Part shown: in pieces, positions 10,339-20,965 of the stretch
How positions within the stretch are numbered: the first letter of the stretch is position 1
Layout of the letters: every line of letters starts with the position of its first letter
Assembly: GCA_037102815.1 (NCBI GenBank)
Contig: BTPP01000007.1
Coordinates: 1,364,001 to 1,428,000, forward strand
Reading direction: 5' to 3'
Origin: Neurospora intermedia
Taxonomy: Eukaryota; Ascomycota; Sordariomycetes; Sordariales; Sordariaceae
DNA length: 64,000 nucleotides
The notes under the pieces: generated by a model
Told to the model about the DNA's origin: nothing
Seen by the model: only the letters and a program-made list of their open reading frames with translations
Database searches by the model: none
Program-made: the position numbers and the translations under genes

Positions 10339-11602
10339 ACAGAGTACAGCCCAGAACTGTAGTTGGGAGGAATTGACGGGGGCTATGGGTGCAACAGTGG
10401 CTATCTGGTGGGAGACGGCTTCTTGCTGGCTCTGAATGCGGTGCGGTTTAATAGTAGTAGTTGGAGTTGCCCTGGTACGGGCTTTGTGGCATGATTGGGG
10501 AGAAGTGGTATACGGGAGCGTCGGGGTCATGGTTAGTAAGCTGTATGTGTCGAAATAAGGAAGAAATCGAGGACTGAGTCTGGGAGAGACCTGCTTCCAT
10601 GAGGTACTTTTACATGTGGTGAGATGTAGGTATGTGTAGACACATGAAGAAACTAGCAGTTCCTCGAGGTGAAGAGGCGAATAGGTGAGTAGCAGAAAAG
10701 TCGAAGACAGACTCGGGGTTATCAAGGGACGCCCGTAAAAGTACCTAGGTAGTTCTCAGACATTTGCCTGCTTCGTAGAAATAGACTTAGACTCAGACAA
10801 TTGCAGCACAATGTTTACTTTGTTATCGGCTTGATATTTCTGCAACAATTGTATGTACCATTCGGATCATGATCCGGACGACGTCACGGTCGCCGGGGTT
10901 GTCGTCTGAAAAAGGAAATTGTTGCCGGGGGCCTCGGTCCAGGCTTTGTCCCGGCAGCTGGAGCTTCCCCGTGGGTGGTCCGGCAGAATGAGTGGGGCCC
11001 CGTAAGAGGCCTAGCGGGCACTACACCACCACACTACTGTAGCACGAATGAATGAACGAACCGCTGGGTGCGCGAAGACGGGACAGCTGATGATGTTCTC
11101 CTTGCCCCTGTCGCTGTTGCCCTGTTATTCACTGCGCCCCCAAAGCAACGACACTACAACCTCACCTCCTCCACAAAACTGTACCTCGGCCCAATTCCGA
11201 CAACACCTAAACCTGGGAGATTGTCTTTCTGGAACTCCGCAACCCATCATCGAAGATATCTTCATCTCACATTCATCAGAGAAAAGGTTTATTCGAGTGG
11301 AATTCCAGAACCCCTTGTCTTGTCCTTCAGCGCCCGTATTTGGCAAGTTAAGCGAGGCCGTCTGTGAAACAAAAGGGAATTAGGGAAACCGACACAAGCT
11401 GAACAATTACTGGACATCTTCCCATACGCCAATCACTAAACACAACTAGAGGTACCTAGTAAACGCTGTTTACCAGCCACCTGAGATATACCTACCTAGG
11501 TAACTTTATCTCAACCTCACCTCTTTTTCCCTTTCAATACAACACCCACCTCCTTTCATTTCCTTCCCCCAACTGGAACAGATACACACAGAAACCGCCA
11601 AA
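10339..11602. other. Intergenic, with promoter region of the oxidoreductase gene
   Basis: No supported gene. The 3' part (about 11430-11600) is pyrimidine-rich, as usual for leaders in this group. TACCTAGGTA-type palindromes occur near 10741 and 11490, and such words recur elsewhere in the window. Confidence 0.4.
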
Positions 11603-12991
11603 ATGTTCCACCACACCCACGGCTACAAATCCCACTCCCTCCAACTGGAGCTCGTCCACCGCCCCACGGGGCCCATCATCCCCGGTCACACCTTCCGCGT
11701 GAGCGCCGTCCCGGCCCCCGTCCCTTCCGACCTCAACGAAGGCGACCTCCTTCTCGAGACTCTGTACATCTCGCTAGACCCCGCCATGCGCGGCTGGCTC
11801 GACGACGTGCGCTCCTACGTGCCCCCCGTGCAAATCGGCGAAGTGATGCGCGCCTTTTGCATCTGCCGCGTTCTAGCATCGCGGTCTCCCAAGGCCGCGG
11901 CGGGGGACATCGTCACGGCCATGAACGGGATCCGCGAGATTGGGATCTTGAGTGACAGGCATATTGAGAAGCCGGCATTTTTGCCGCCCGGTGGAAAGAC
12001 GACAGATCTGCTGGGTGTGCTGGGCATGACGGGGCTGACGGCGTATTTCGGCATGATGAAGATTGGGAATGTCAAGAGGGGGGATACGGTGGTGGTGAGC
12101 GCGGCGGCCGGGGCGACGGGGTCGGTGGCGGTGCAGATTGCGAGGATTCAGGGCGCCAAGCGGGTGGTGGGCACGGCGGGCAGTGATGAGAAGTGTAGGT
12201 GGTTGGTGGAGGAGGGAGGTGCGGATGTGGCGCTCAATTACAAAGATCCAGAGTTTCGGAGGAAGTTCAAGGAGGCGACGCCGGACTTTGTGGATGTTTA
12301 TTTTGACAATGGTGAGTTTTCCACTTGGAGTGATGTGGGAGTGTCCAGTCTGGTGTTTGTGGGAAAAGGGGTTGGTCCATTTGGCCAGGAGTGGAGGAAA
12401 TGGCCATGGAGCGGATGGATTTAACGAGCTGGGCACGATGGGGACGATGCGTGAATACGGCTAACACGACATGATCAAAATAGTCGGCGGCGAGCAACTT
12501 AATATGGCGTTGGCTCGGGCCAATAGAGGCGCTCGGTTCGTCATGTGTGGTGGCATCAGTCAGTACAACGCCGAGCACAAGCAAGGGCCGAAGGTGGGTG
12601 GCTTTCATTTTCCCGGGACGATAAGCGCCATGGAGTGCTCTACTAACAAGTTCCAGAACATCAACAACGTCATCACCATGAGAATCAGAATGGAAGGATT
12701 CATCGTCTTCGACTACAAAGATGAGTACCCAACCGCTCTCGGTCAGCTCGCCCAGTGGCTGGCTGAAGGTAAGCTGAAGAGAAAGGAGACCATCCTCAAG
12801 GGAGGCGTTAGAGTCGCGGATGAAGGCATGGTTCAGCTGTATAAGGGTGGTAACATCGGTAAGTGTCCCTGATTCTCATCGGGCTTTGGTCGTATGAACG
12901 TTCTTTTCACTGACAACGCGATGTTCAAAATGTAGGTAAATTATTAATCGAGGTCAAGAACCCCGATGAGGAGCGACAATCAAGGCTCTAG
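11603..12991 (+). CDS. Medium-chain NADP-dependent oxidoreductase (prostaglandin reductase/CurA-like)
   Basis: Three exons are read: 11603-12311, 12484-12858 and 12936-12991. The introns are 12312-12483 (GTGAGT, branch CTAAC) and 12859-12935 (GTAAGT, branch CTGAC). They give 379 residues. The N-terminal half has the family pattern EGDLLLETLYISLDPAMRGW (47-66). The Rossmann part has AAAGATGSVAVQIARIQGAK (167-186), the nucleotide-binding loop. The first intron interrupts the VDVYFDNVGGE motif, which is restored by splicing. The protein belongs to the zinc-independent MDR branch that includes leukotriene B4 12-hydroxydehydrogenase and bacterial CurA, and it probably reduces the double bond of alpha,beta-unsaturated carbonyls with NADPH in the cytosol. 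The substrate is unknown. Confidence 0.9.
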
Positions 12992-13224
12992 ATGGTGACC
13001 TAGATCGTGGCGTGTTCGGTTGTAAAACTAATAAATGAAAGTACAGGCGGGGGTCCAATATTCAACAGCTTTGTGTTCTTTTTTCCATCTTATATCAAGA
13101 GAAGTGTCAACCATGTTTGGGATCAGAAGCCTAGGTACCCCAGATAGTCGTGTGTATGTGTGGTAGTTACATGACGTTGACTCGAAAATACCACCCAGCA
13201 GAGATTTCCTAGACCCTCGCCCTT

Positions 13225-13980
13225 TTATGTGTATGAATCGAAGTCCGAGCTTTCGTCTTCGTCGTCGTCAGAATACCCAGCAGTTTCACGCAGATCGCGT
13301 AAAGTTGCCTGACTGGGCTCCCAGAAAATCTTGAGCGTAGGGGTAGTCGCGGAATTGCTCAGATAGGTAATCTCGGAATCGCCCCCAATTCCATGCCTCA
13401 AGCCGGACCCAATTCAAGGATCCATACGTATTGCCCCGACCCCAGTTGAGTACGGTGCTTCACCAAGAACACTAACTCACGAGGTCGGGCAAGAACGCCA
13501 CATTTTTGGCAAGCCATCACCTTAAGCTCTTCAAAACTCTCAGGTCTGGGAATTCTAAAGATCCTAGTATCAGGATACGGCCTATAAAGGCGTACCGAGA
13601 TAAACCTCGTCTGAAACTAGCTCCGGTGACTGGCAACATCCGACCCGTATGCCCCGAGGGCATACAACGGGAGGGCGTGGTTGTTCGAGTTGTCCGACAT
13701 CTTTGGGGCGTCAGGTCGTTGAGGTTGACCGTGATTTATATTGGCAGCAGACGAGCACCTTGAGGTACTTCGTTGCTTGCTATGGTATGGAACATTGGTC
13801 AGTGTCCGATGTCATGGAGTGGTGGGAAGTTTGAAGTTTGCGTTTTACTCACGAGGTGTTGATGGAGGTATACCGCCGCTGCTATTTCTGGCTCGGATTA
13901 CGAGAACAGTACTCTCGCCTTGCAGTTTGGATTCATGTTGGATGGTTCTTGCTAAAGTTTCTCTGATGGAAGAACAAGTA
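13225..13980 (-). CDS. Candidate multi-exon orphan gene
   Basis: Several protein-like minus-strand stretches line up. SIRETLARTIQHESKLQGES and TVLVIRARNSSGGIPPSTP lie near 13975-13860, before a GTGAGT/GTAAAA donor. NINHGQPQRPDAPKMSDNS lies near 13745-13700. RLYRPYPDTRIFRIPRPES and FEELKVMACQKCGV lie near 13610-13490, after TTTCAG and before GTGAGT. The last stretch is KIFWEPSQATLRDLRETAGY followed by an acidic end (DDDEDESSDFDSYT) at 13225. CQKC suggests a metal ligand pair. I could not fix all introns in phase, so the borders are tentative. No family is recognised. It may be a fast-evolving gene or one in decay. Confidence 0.35.
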
Positions 13981-15444
13981 CAAGTTGGTGGTGGGAGTGG
14001 TGGTTGGAAGTAATAACCAGAAGGTAGGACTGAGGGGAGATTAATAGGAAAAAATGGGCAAGCACCTTGGGACTCAACAAGGCCATGATCACAGCGGACA
14101 ACCGGTTGAGGTTCTCATTGCATTGCATTGTCAATTTTTTATTATTATTTTTATATGGATGTCCGGAGGAAGAATTCTCGCACCTGAACAAGGCACGGAG
14201 GTCGGGGTCGGGCATGATGAATATAATTTCATGCTTCCAGATGGTGATACCGAGGTGCACATGGCGCAACATGCCTCCAACCAGACATATGATGAGGGAC
14301 AGATCACCAGATGGTCTTTGTGACAGCCGACAAGAGAGGCGTCTGCATGGGGAATTTTTTGATGTCAGTTCGTGTTTCATTATCGGTGTGGCCGACCACA
14401 GACATGAAGCATCACTTTCGCTTGGAAGCCACATACGCAACTAACTAAAGGTATTCGAGTGCACCTTACCTGGCAGACTTAACTGTCAAAGCGAAGGAGG
14501 AACTGGGACTCGACTCACAAAAGGACAGTGATAAGCTTATGGCCTATTAAATCTTTTCTTTTTATTTTTCCTTTTTTGCTACGTTTAACGGTAGAGGTAG
14601 GCAATTTTTGGAAGTACTTGAAGTCACAGAGCTGGAACCACATGCATGTCCCGGACTCTCTTGCCTACCAGCAAATAGTGTAGTCTTTTCCATGCTTCAA
14701 GATCGGGAAGGCCGCTGGCAGGTGTCAAGGCAATTTCGTCGTGGTTGTTGGGAACTTGGACGTGAAGTTAGAGGTAAGCACCGTGTCAGAAGTTGCCTGA
14801 CACCTCGTCTATTTGACATGCAATTTGTGGCACTAGCGTTGATGGCAGGTGGACTGGGTAGACGTGCTGCTTCCCTTCTGAGTTTTGGGTGCTGATGGAA
14901 ATGCAAAATTCGAGAGTAAGAGCGATCCGACATTTCTGGTTCAGATGTGTCAAGTTGAACGGGCAGTAGTACATCGATGACATGACATAAGCGAGCTGAA
15001 GTAAAAGGGGAGATTCTTCAAGTTTACACTTTTCGTTGGACACATAGTAAGGCACGTACACTACTTGTTGGAAGGACTTGTATGTTTACAGTTGTCGGGT
15101 TGAGCAATGTAAAGTACAAAACACGGGTATAACTGGTTGTCTACGAAATCCTTCTTCTATGTTCCGTTTCATGTTCGGCATTCCAGAAACACATGGATTT
15201 TCACATTGGGTCAGAGCAAGAATCAAGTTCATGTTGAGGGCAAAGAGCAAAATTTGATTTCCGTTAACGCCAGTGTAAATGATGCTTCGCTCGATGTCTT
15301 GCAAACAACGCTTGTAGGATATCACTTCCAAAAAAAACCATTCCGTCCCAGATGCATCGCATTTCCCTCGCTCTGAAAGTCCTTGAAAGCCCCTAAAAAC
15401 GCCTGGTATCCAATCATCAATGCTGTTGTTTTCCTCCTGATCCT
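13981..15444. other. Intergenic, nothing supported
   Basis: Frames of 60-160 codons are open on both strands around 14050-14440. They lack ATG starts, motifs or splice support. No gene is called. Confidence 0.4.
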
Positions 15445-15603
15445 CCTGTATGTTGAAGAGCACCCATCATCAGGTTCAAACCCCCTCCGAGTTAAGCTCC
15501 TACAATTCAACACACACACAACCCAACCCTCCCTGTATGTTGAAGAGCACCCATCATCAGGTTCAAACCCCCTCCGAGTTAAGCTCCTACAATTCAACAC
15601 ACT
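15445..15603. repeat. Two-copy tandem repeat, 87-bp period
   Basis: Two copies of about 72 bp (15445-15516 and 15532-15603) appear identical and are separated by a 15-bp CA-rich linker. Each carries GGTTCAAACCC, which resembles a pol III B box on both strands, but there is no cloverleaf or A box. The repeat lies just downstream of the minus-strand gene at 15639-16223, probably in its 3' UTR. Perfect identity suggests a recent duplication. Confidence 0.85.
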
Positions 15604-15638
15604 CAACCCAATAAACAACCCTGCTCTTCATCCTTTCC

Positions 15639-16223
15639 TCACCACCACCACTGAAATCCCTTCTCCTCCTCCGTCAACTCGAGCCACTCCACCGACAAAA
15701 ACTTCTCTCCGCCCGGATATGCAGCTCCCAAAACCTGCACCTTCAAACCATATCCACCACCCAACCCCTCCTCCATCTTCTTGTGCCATCTGACCTTCTC
15801 GGGGTAATGGTTGCGGATCAGGCGCAATCGTTCGTTAAAGATTTCGAACTCGGGCTTCGTCATCTTGTCAATGAGGATGTCGACAATCTCGTCGGCAGAC
15901 AGCAGGCTGGCACGTGGCGCTTCGCGGTCGAGAATGTGCAGCTGTTCGTACCAGAACCGAAGGGCGTACACCTGCTGATCGTTGTAGAGGCGGTGCTTTT
16001 CGCGAATGAACTTGGTAATGGCGGCAACTTCGTGCGGATCGTTGATGTTTCTGCGCATCAGCTGCTTGAGCGAGGCCATGGTTTCGGCTCTCATCATGAT
16101 GGTTTCGGCTCGCATCGTGTCGATGTCGCCGCGCTCGTTCTCGAGCTTCTTGATGTTGATGTGGTTGTTGCGGTCACTTTCGACCTTGTTGATGATGTCG
16201 TTGATCTGATTGTAGTTCGACAT
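15639..16223 (-). CDS. Hypothetical protein, 194 aa, helical
   Basis: I start the gene at ATG 16223 (MSNYNQINDIINKVESDR). The 51 upstream in-frame codons look like a 5' UTR and are Ser/Thr/Gln-rich. Residues 1-70 are charged and probably coiled coil. They include a small internal duplication, MRAETIMMRAETM, matching a repeated DNA word. The rest is mixed helix (VAAITKFIREKHRLYNDQQ, LLSADEIVDILIDKMTKPEF) and the protein ends in QWWW. Uninterrupted frame and balanced composition support a real gene. The family is unknown and I assign no function. Confidence 0.65.
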   Translation of the reverse strand: MSNYNQINDIINKVESDRNNHINIKKLENERGDIDTMRAETIMMRAETMASLKQLMRRNINDPHEVAAITKFIREKHRLYNDQQVYALRFWYEQLHILDREAPRASLLSADEIVDILIDKMTKPEFEIFNERLRLIRNHYPEKVRWHKKMEEGLGGGYGLKVQVLGAAYPGGEKFLSVEWLELTEEEKGFQWWW

Positions 16224-16613
16224 TGTGATTGATTTGTTGATCACACAAAAAAAAGTCTTGAGACAACTTGAGGTAGGTAGGCTTGCGTAGGTAGGCAGCT
16301 GAATTTGTTGATCAGGCTTTGATGAACGATGTTCGAGATGAGCTGTTGAGCTGTTGTTCTGCAGTAATGTTTGCAAGAAGAGTGGGTAGGCAAGCTGGTT
16401 GTCTGAATCAAGAGTGTGTGTGATGATGATGAGAAGAGAAGAGAAGAAAAGGACCAGGAAGAGGTGGAGGGGAGGAGTCTTTTATAATGTTGGAAAATGC
16501 TCCCAGAAGCTTCCAGTGCCCTTTACTACAACGTGTCCAGTTCCATCCTGCAGCTGTTGTAATGTGAGTTTCTGGATCAATGCACTCGTGCTGAGGTGCA
16601 GTGAATGCGGCAA

Positions 16614-16889
16614 ATGGTCACCACCAAGGTTTCCGCTGCAGGAAACTTGAGTGAATGCCCAGATGATGACTGTTTACTGCGAGTATCTGTAGCCATATCG
16701 AGCAGCGCGAGTGAGTACCGAGACCACGCAAAGAAGGTGGCCAAAGACTACAAGACGCTGGAGAACAGGAAATATCTGACGCCGACTGGGACATGCGGTA
16801 TGACTGCACGTAATTGGGATAGATATGGGTACGTAGCGGTATATAGGCTCTACCGACGGATCCGAATGAATGTAGTCCTTAGAGGTTAG
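16614..16889 (+). CDS. Candidate small orphan protein, 91 aa
   Basis: The frame runs from ATG 16614 to TAG with coding-like composition, for example ASEYRDHAKKVAKDYKTLEN and a basic aromatic end (YRLYRRIRMNVVLRG). It lies divergently upstream of the 194-aa gene. No family or motif is recognised. A chance frame is quite possible. Confidence 0.3.
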   Translation: MVTTKVSAAGNLSECPDDDCLLRVSVAISSSASEYRDHAKKVAKDYKTLENRKYLTPTGTCGMTARNWDRYGYVAVYRLYRRIRMNVVLRG

Positions 16890-17215
16890 CTTTACCTACC
16901 GGAGATATACACATCACCGAAGGCTCCTCTTTAAAGCGAGGCATCTGGAGGAAAACAGGTTGCAGGCGCCGACGGGCCAGATTCTAGAAGCGAAGCGAAG
17001 CAAAGATACTATATGACTGCATCTAATGAGTCAGTGGGATCAAACAAGCTGGCAAGCTGGGCAAAAGGACAGATCGTGCATTAACCGACATACACGCGTA
17101 CGTACCAACATTGTTCTCAACCAAGAATGTTGCTTGAGCACAAGCACTTTTGCTACCGCAACTCCCTATCATAGAGGTACCTACCGAGCCACACTCATGC
17201 AGGCACTCCCATCCC

Positions 17216-18648
17216 TCACTCCTCAACAGCACACAACCTCGCCCTAACCGGTACATTCTCCTCTCTCCCTACTTTCGGAAAACCCTTCAGCTTCTTGCCC
17301 ACATCCTTGTTGAATATCAAACAATGCGTTGACCCTCCAAAGTGGAACGTGCCCAACTCATCTCCCTTCTCCACCCTCTGCCCCTCCTTGACCGTGATCT
17401 CGCACGAACTGACCTCGTCCATGCCCACTCCAATGAACACCATCAGCCCAATCTCCTTGGCCTCCGCCTCAATATAGATGATGGCCCTCGTCGCCAACGC
17501 TGTCAAGTATCCCTGGCTCACCGTGATTCCCTTCTGCAGAATCTCGTACTCACCTGCCCTGCCCGTCCTGTCCCCCGATAGCTCGTCCGACGCATCCTCG
17601 ACCGGGAAAAGGGGTACAGAGAAGTAGGTCCCGTCCTGGACAAACGCACGCTTGATAGTTCCCGACACGGGCGCGTGCCACCGGTGATACGAAAGCGGGG
17701 ACAGAAAAGCTTGGTAGACGGTTCCGCCGGCGAAGTGCTCGCTGAGCGGGTCATGCGCGAGCATGTCCAGGACCGAGTACGGCTGGCCCTTGATCCAGAA
17801 TTTGTCACGCAGGCGGACGTCGTGGGACAGAGCATAGGGTTTGGACTCGCACGCGTTGGCCACCACCAGATGATCTTCGGGCGAGGCGACGGGGCGGGCT
17901 TGGGGAACGAAGCGCCGGGTGAAGAAGTCGTCCCAGGATTTGTAGCCGTGGTGGGGCGCCGAGGGATCGCACTCGTACATTTCTTCGAACTTGTACGAGG
18001 TGCTGGCGGCGGCGTTGGCGACTTCCATCAGGTCTTTGTAGCTTACTTCGCCGAACCAGCCGGCGCTGTGGTCGTCGAGGACGGAGGCGGACTCCGGGGA
18101 TGTGAGGTACTTGCCCCACTCGTTTAAGATCTTCTTGAGCATGCGGTTCACGTCGGGATCTAGAAAGGCAGCGTGCCCGCTGGGTGTGGCGGAGGCGTAG
18201 TCAAACATGGCGGCAAGAGGGACACCAACCAGGCCGACGCCTGCTGCGGCAGCAGTCCACTCAGGTGCCCGGCCGAAGATGTGGTTTAGCACCTGGAGCA
18301 TGTGCTTGTAGTCCCGGATCTGGCTTTGGCCTGTGACGTCTGTGTTGTAAGGGGGTTTGCAAGGGACTTCATCCCACATGGAGCAGAAGTACATGCGGAT
18401 GCGGGTGTTGTTCTCGATAAGATCCTCGAACTCCTTGAGAACGGGAATCAGCTCTTGCTCGCCGACCTTGTCGACGTGTTTGACATGGTGGCCGAGCCAG
18501 TGTTGGACGATGCGGTGGTCTGCGGGCAGCCATGCTCCAGGCCTGACTCTGTTAGAAATCAGCCCATCATGTATGAAGACTTGTATGCTTACTTGTGCAC
18601 CCGATACTCTTCCGGAATTTGGTGGTGGTCTCCGTGCTGGTAGACCAT
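17216..18648 (-). CDS. Phosphatidylserine decarboxylase-like enzyme (PSDC-domain, PsiD-related type)
   Basis: Two exons are read: 18648-18593, then 18542-17216. The intron 18592-18543 has donor GTAAGC, branch TCTAAC and acceptor GTCAG. They give 460 residues starting MVYQHGDHHQIPEEYR. The N-terminal half (GAWLPADHRIVQHWL, EYL-type helices) matches the extra domain found before the decarboxylase domain in fungal PSD-like proteins. The catalytic domain shows SWDDFFTRRF, FLSPLSYHRWHAPVSG and FHFGGSTHCLIF. In this family a Gly-Ser bond is self-cleaved and the serine (about S423) becomes the pyruvoyl group. Here the tetrad reads GGST rather than LGST. No transit peptide or membrane anchor is seen, so mitochondrial PSD1 function is unlikely. 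It may act on a phospholipid or on a free amino acid, as PsiD decarboxylates tryptophan. Confidence 0.88.
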
Positions 18649-18936
18649 GTTGTCGAATTTGTAGGCGCTTGATGACTTTAGACGAATGTGATACTATGTC
18701 CTATTGCCGAGGCCTGTCCAGCCCGAACCATCACGATCATTTTATAGTTTCTCCAAAGGTCTTGACAAACAGAAACACAGCCAAAATTCCTGAAGCAAGT
18801 GATGCAACAGCCCCAAAGTAGTGATGCGCGATGAACTGTTTCTTTGCAGGAGTTTCATCGTGTAGCCAATTCGAGATCGACAGATCATCCAAACTCCATA
18901 GGGTGCCGCGAGATCTGATAGATATTATTGACAGAT

Positions 18937-19704
18937 CTATTCCACTTCCTTATTCTTGCCCCGGATATAAGCCAAGTGCACCCTCTTGTGGTCTTTTCGG
19001 TCTTTGTCATTGAGATGGTTGTAGAGCATACTGCATTCTTTGCAAACAATGAACTGGGGCCGGGGCTCACCAATTGCGAGACTTAACGTGGTCTGCACCA
19101 TTTCCTTCGTTGGGGTCTTGGCTGTGCGTTTCTTTTGGGTAACACGCTTTGTCGAGGTAGTCGTTCCTGTCGAATCGGTCTCGGTTGTAGAAGCTGACAA
19201 TGTGTTGATTGGTGTCCCATCTCTCGCTTCTGGCGTCTCGTCTCCACTTTCTTTCCTTCTTTTGCCTGCTGAATTGTCGCCAGCAGCGGCATCATCGTCA
19301 AAGGCCGGACGGGTCGTTAGTCTGCGGCGCTTTCTCTGTCCGGAGCCAGAGGGTGGTGGTGACGGAGGCGTCGATATCAGCTCGTCGGAGGCAAGTGGTG
19401 CGGGTGTAGTCGCTTTATTGGTACTGGGTGCGGGTGTCTTGGGCTTTGCTTTGAAGAAAGACAGTATCGAGCCGGACTTGGGCGCATTGGGTTTCGGACA
19501 GCATTCGACAGACGGAGGAACGGTAGCAGGTGAGTTGGGCGGCGGTAGTTGTGGTGCTGGCGTATCTTCGGCACTCAGCTGTCGCGGCGTCGAGGGTTTT
19601 GCGTCTTCTTTGGTGGCTGCGGTGGCAGAGCGTCTCCCATATGTCCGAATCGGCTTTTTGCGTTGTTGCGTGGCAGGACCCGTCTCGACTGCTTCTGCCG
19701 ACAT
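18937..19704 (-). CDS. ESCO/Eco1-type zinc-finger protein lacking an acetyltransferase domain
   Basis: A 255-residue intronless frame. The N-terminus has KKPIRTYGRR, a basic motif common near the start of fungal Eco1 proteins. SGSILSFFKAKPKT (about residues 77-90) resembles a PCNA-interacting or Eco1-like LSFF motif. The middle is Pro/Ser/Thr-rich with basic clusters (GQRKRRR, GKRRKE) that could be nuclear signals. The C-terminus, TTLSLAIGEPRPQFIVCKEC followed by SMLYNHLNDKDRKDHKRVH, is the C2H2 finger that precedes the acetyltransferase in cohesin acetyltransferases. The frame ends 14 residues later, and only 288 bp separate it from the next gene, so the catalytic domain cannot follow. It may be a stand-alone finger paralogue or a partner in replication and cohesion. 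Its function is inferred. Confidence 0.75.
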   Translation of the reverse strand: MSAEAVETGPATQQRKKPIRTYGRRSATAATKEDAKPSTPRQLSAEDTPAPQLPPPNSPATVPPSVECCPKPNAPKSGSILSFFKAKPKTPAPSTNKATTPAPLASDELISTPPSPPPSGSGQRKRRRLTTRPAFDDDAAAGDNSAGKRRKESGDETPEARDGTPINTLSASTTETDSTGTTTSTKRVTQKKRTAKTPTKEMVQTTLSLAIGEPRPQFIVCKECSMLYNHLNDKDRKDHKRVHLAYIRGKNKEVE

Positions 19705-20108
19705 TGTCGACTTGATCGCTTTGTTTTTCTTTTTTCTTCGACTACTGTTGCGAATCTGGTGTCGATTGTCGAGGTCTGGGGAGAAGAATGGCAGCGATCA
19801 AGTTACCTTGCGAAAGCTTCAGTTTGATGTTTGTGTTTACTTTCAAAAACATTTCTGGGGTTTTGCGGTTGCGCCCCGCGTGAACTTTCCGTCTTCGCAG
19901 GGATTGGAATGGGTAAATTACAGTGCCCTGCGACGCGTTGGGTACGCGAGTTCACGCTGCCAAGCACAGCGCTCAATGACGTGGGGCTCGGCCACTTAGG
20001 ATCCGCCAAAGTAAACAAACCCCCTAAATCGTCTCTCTCATCATATGCTCTCCACTGATAGATGAACAGAATGAATTTATCGACAGGGTGCTAAAACTAG
20101 ATCTACAG

Positions 20109-20965
20109 CTACTTTTTGCGTCTTCTTAGATTTGTGTCCTCGGCCGCAGACTCCTTACCATCAATAGCAATCAGCTTGTCTGCTGCCTCTTTGTCTTCTG
20201 GTCCAACAACCCACGTCTGCACCACTTCCTTGACCTCCTTGAAAGTCTTGTCCTTCTTCTTCGCCTGGCCAAGATGCCACACGTATCCCGAATACAGGGC
20301 AACTTCAGCGACACCTGCAATGATACTGCCTCCCATGGTAAGAAATATTCTAGCCGGAGTGCTCCACCAACGCGCCAAGATCCAAAGAGTAGCTGCCACG
20401 CCTAGAATGGTGACCATGAAGTTGAAGATGAGCATTAGTTGGCGGTGCACCTCGTCATACGTCACATCATCGTCGCCCATGTCTTCCTTTCGTGTAGGTC
20501 TGTTGGCTTCGGCGAATGCCCGAGCCATGCCCGTGCTTGAAGGGAATCGTTGCGAGAAGGTCTCCATGGGTGGAACGGGGTTGATCATGCGTTCATAGGC
20601 GCGTTCCTCCTCTTCACGGCGAAGTCTGGCCATCAATGCTTTGTATTCATCGGACTGTTTTGGGGATTAGCTATGCCTCACCAGCTAGTACAGTGATGTG
20701 AGTGATGTCCACTTACCGGCTCGGGCTTCGGCGGTGGTGGAGGTACATAAACCTTAGAACCTCTCAACAGTACCTCCAGGCTGTACTCTTTATGGTCACC
20801 GGCTTTAAGTAGATTCCGCAAATCCATGATTTGACCATGTGAGATGGGTGAACCAATATCGACATCGCTTAATGACGGCTCGCCATCTCGCTGTAGTTTA
20901 CTTGGGCCATCTGGAACTTTTTGTAGAGCTTCCAAGATGGATGTGGTCACTGTGAGGAGGACCAT
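20109..20965 (-). CDS. VPH2: V-ATPase assembly factor Vph2/Vma12
   Basis: Exon 1 is 20965-20717 and exon 2 is 20654-20109, with an intron at 20716-20655 (GTAAGT, branch GCTAAT). They give 264 residues. Vph2/Vma12 proteins sit in the ER membrane and, with Vma21 and Vma22, help assemble the V0 sector of the vacuolar H+-ATPase. Family features are an acidic or charged N-terminal cytosolic part, a proline run (PPPPPKPEP) before the intron, the conserved SDEYKALMARLRREEEERAY (84-103), and two membrane spans at about 156-176 and 186-207. The C-terminus ends RRRKK, which fits ER retention by a dibasic signal. It is divergent from COQ1, sharing the 20966-21833 promoter region. Confidence 0.88.
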
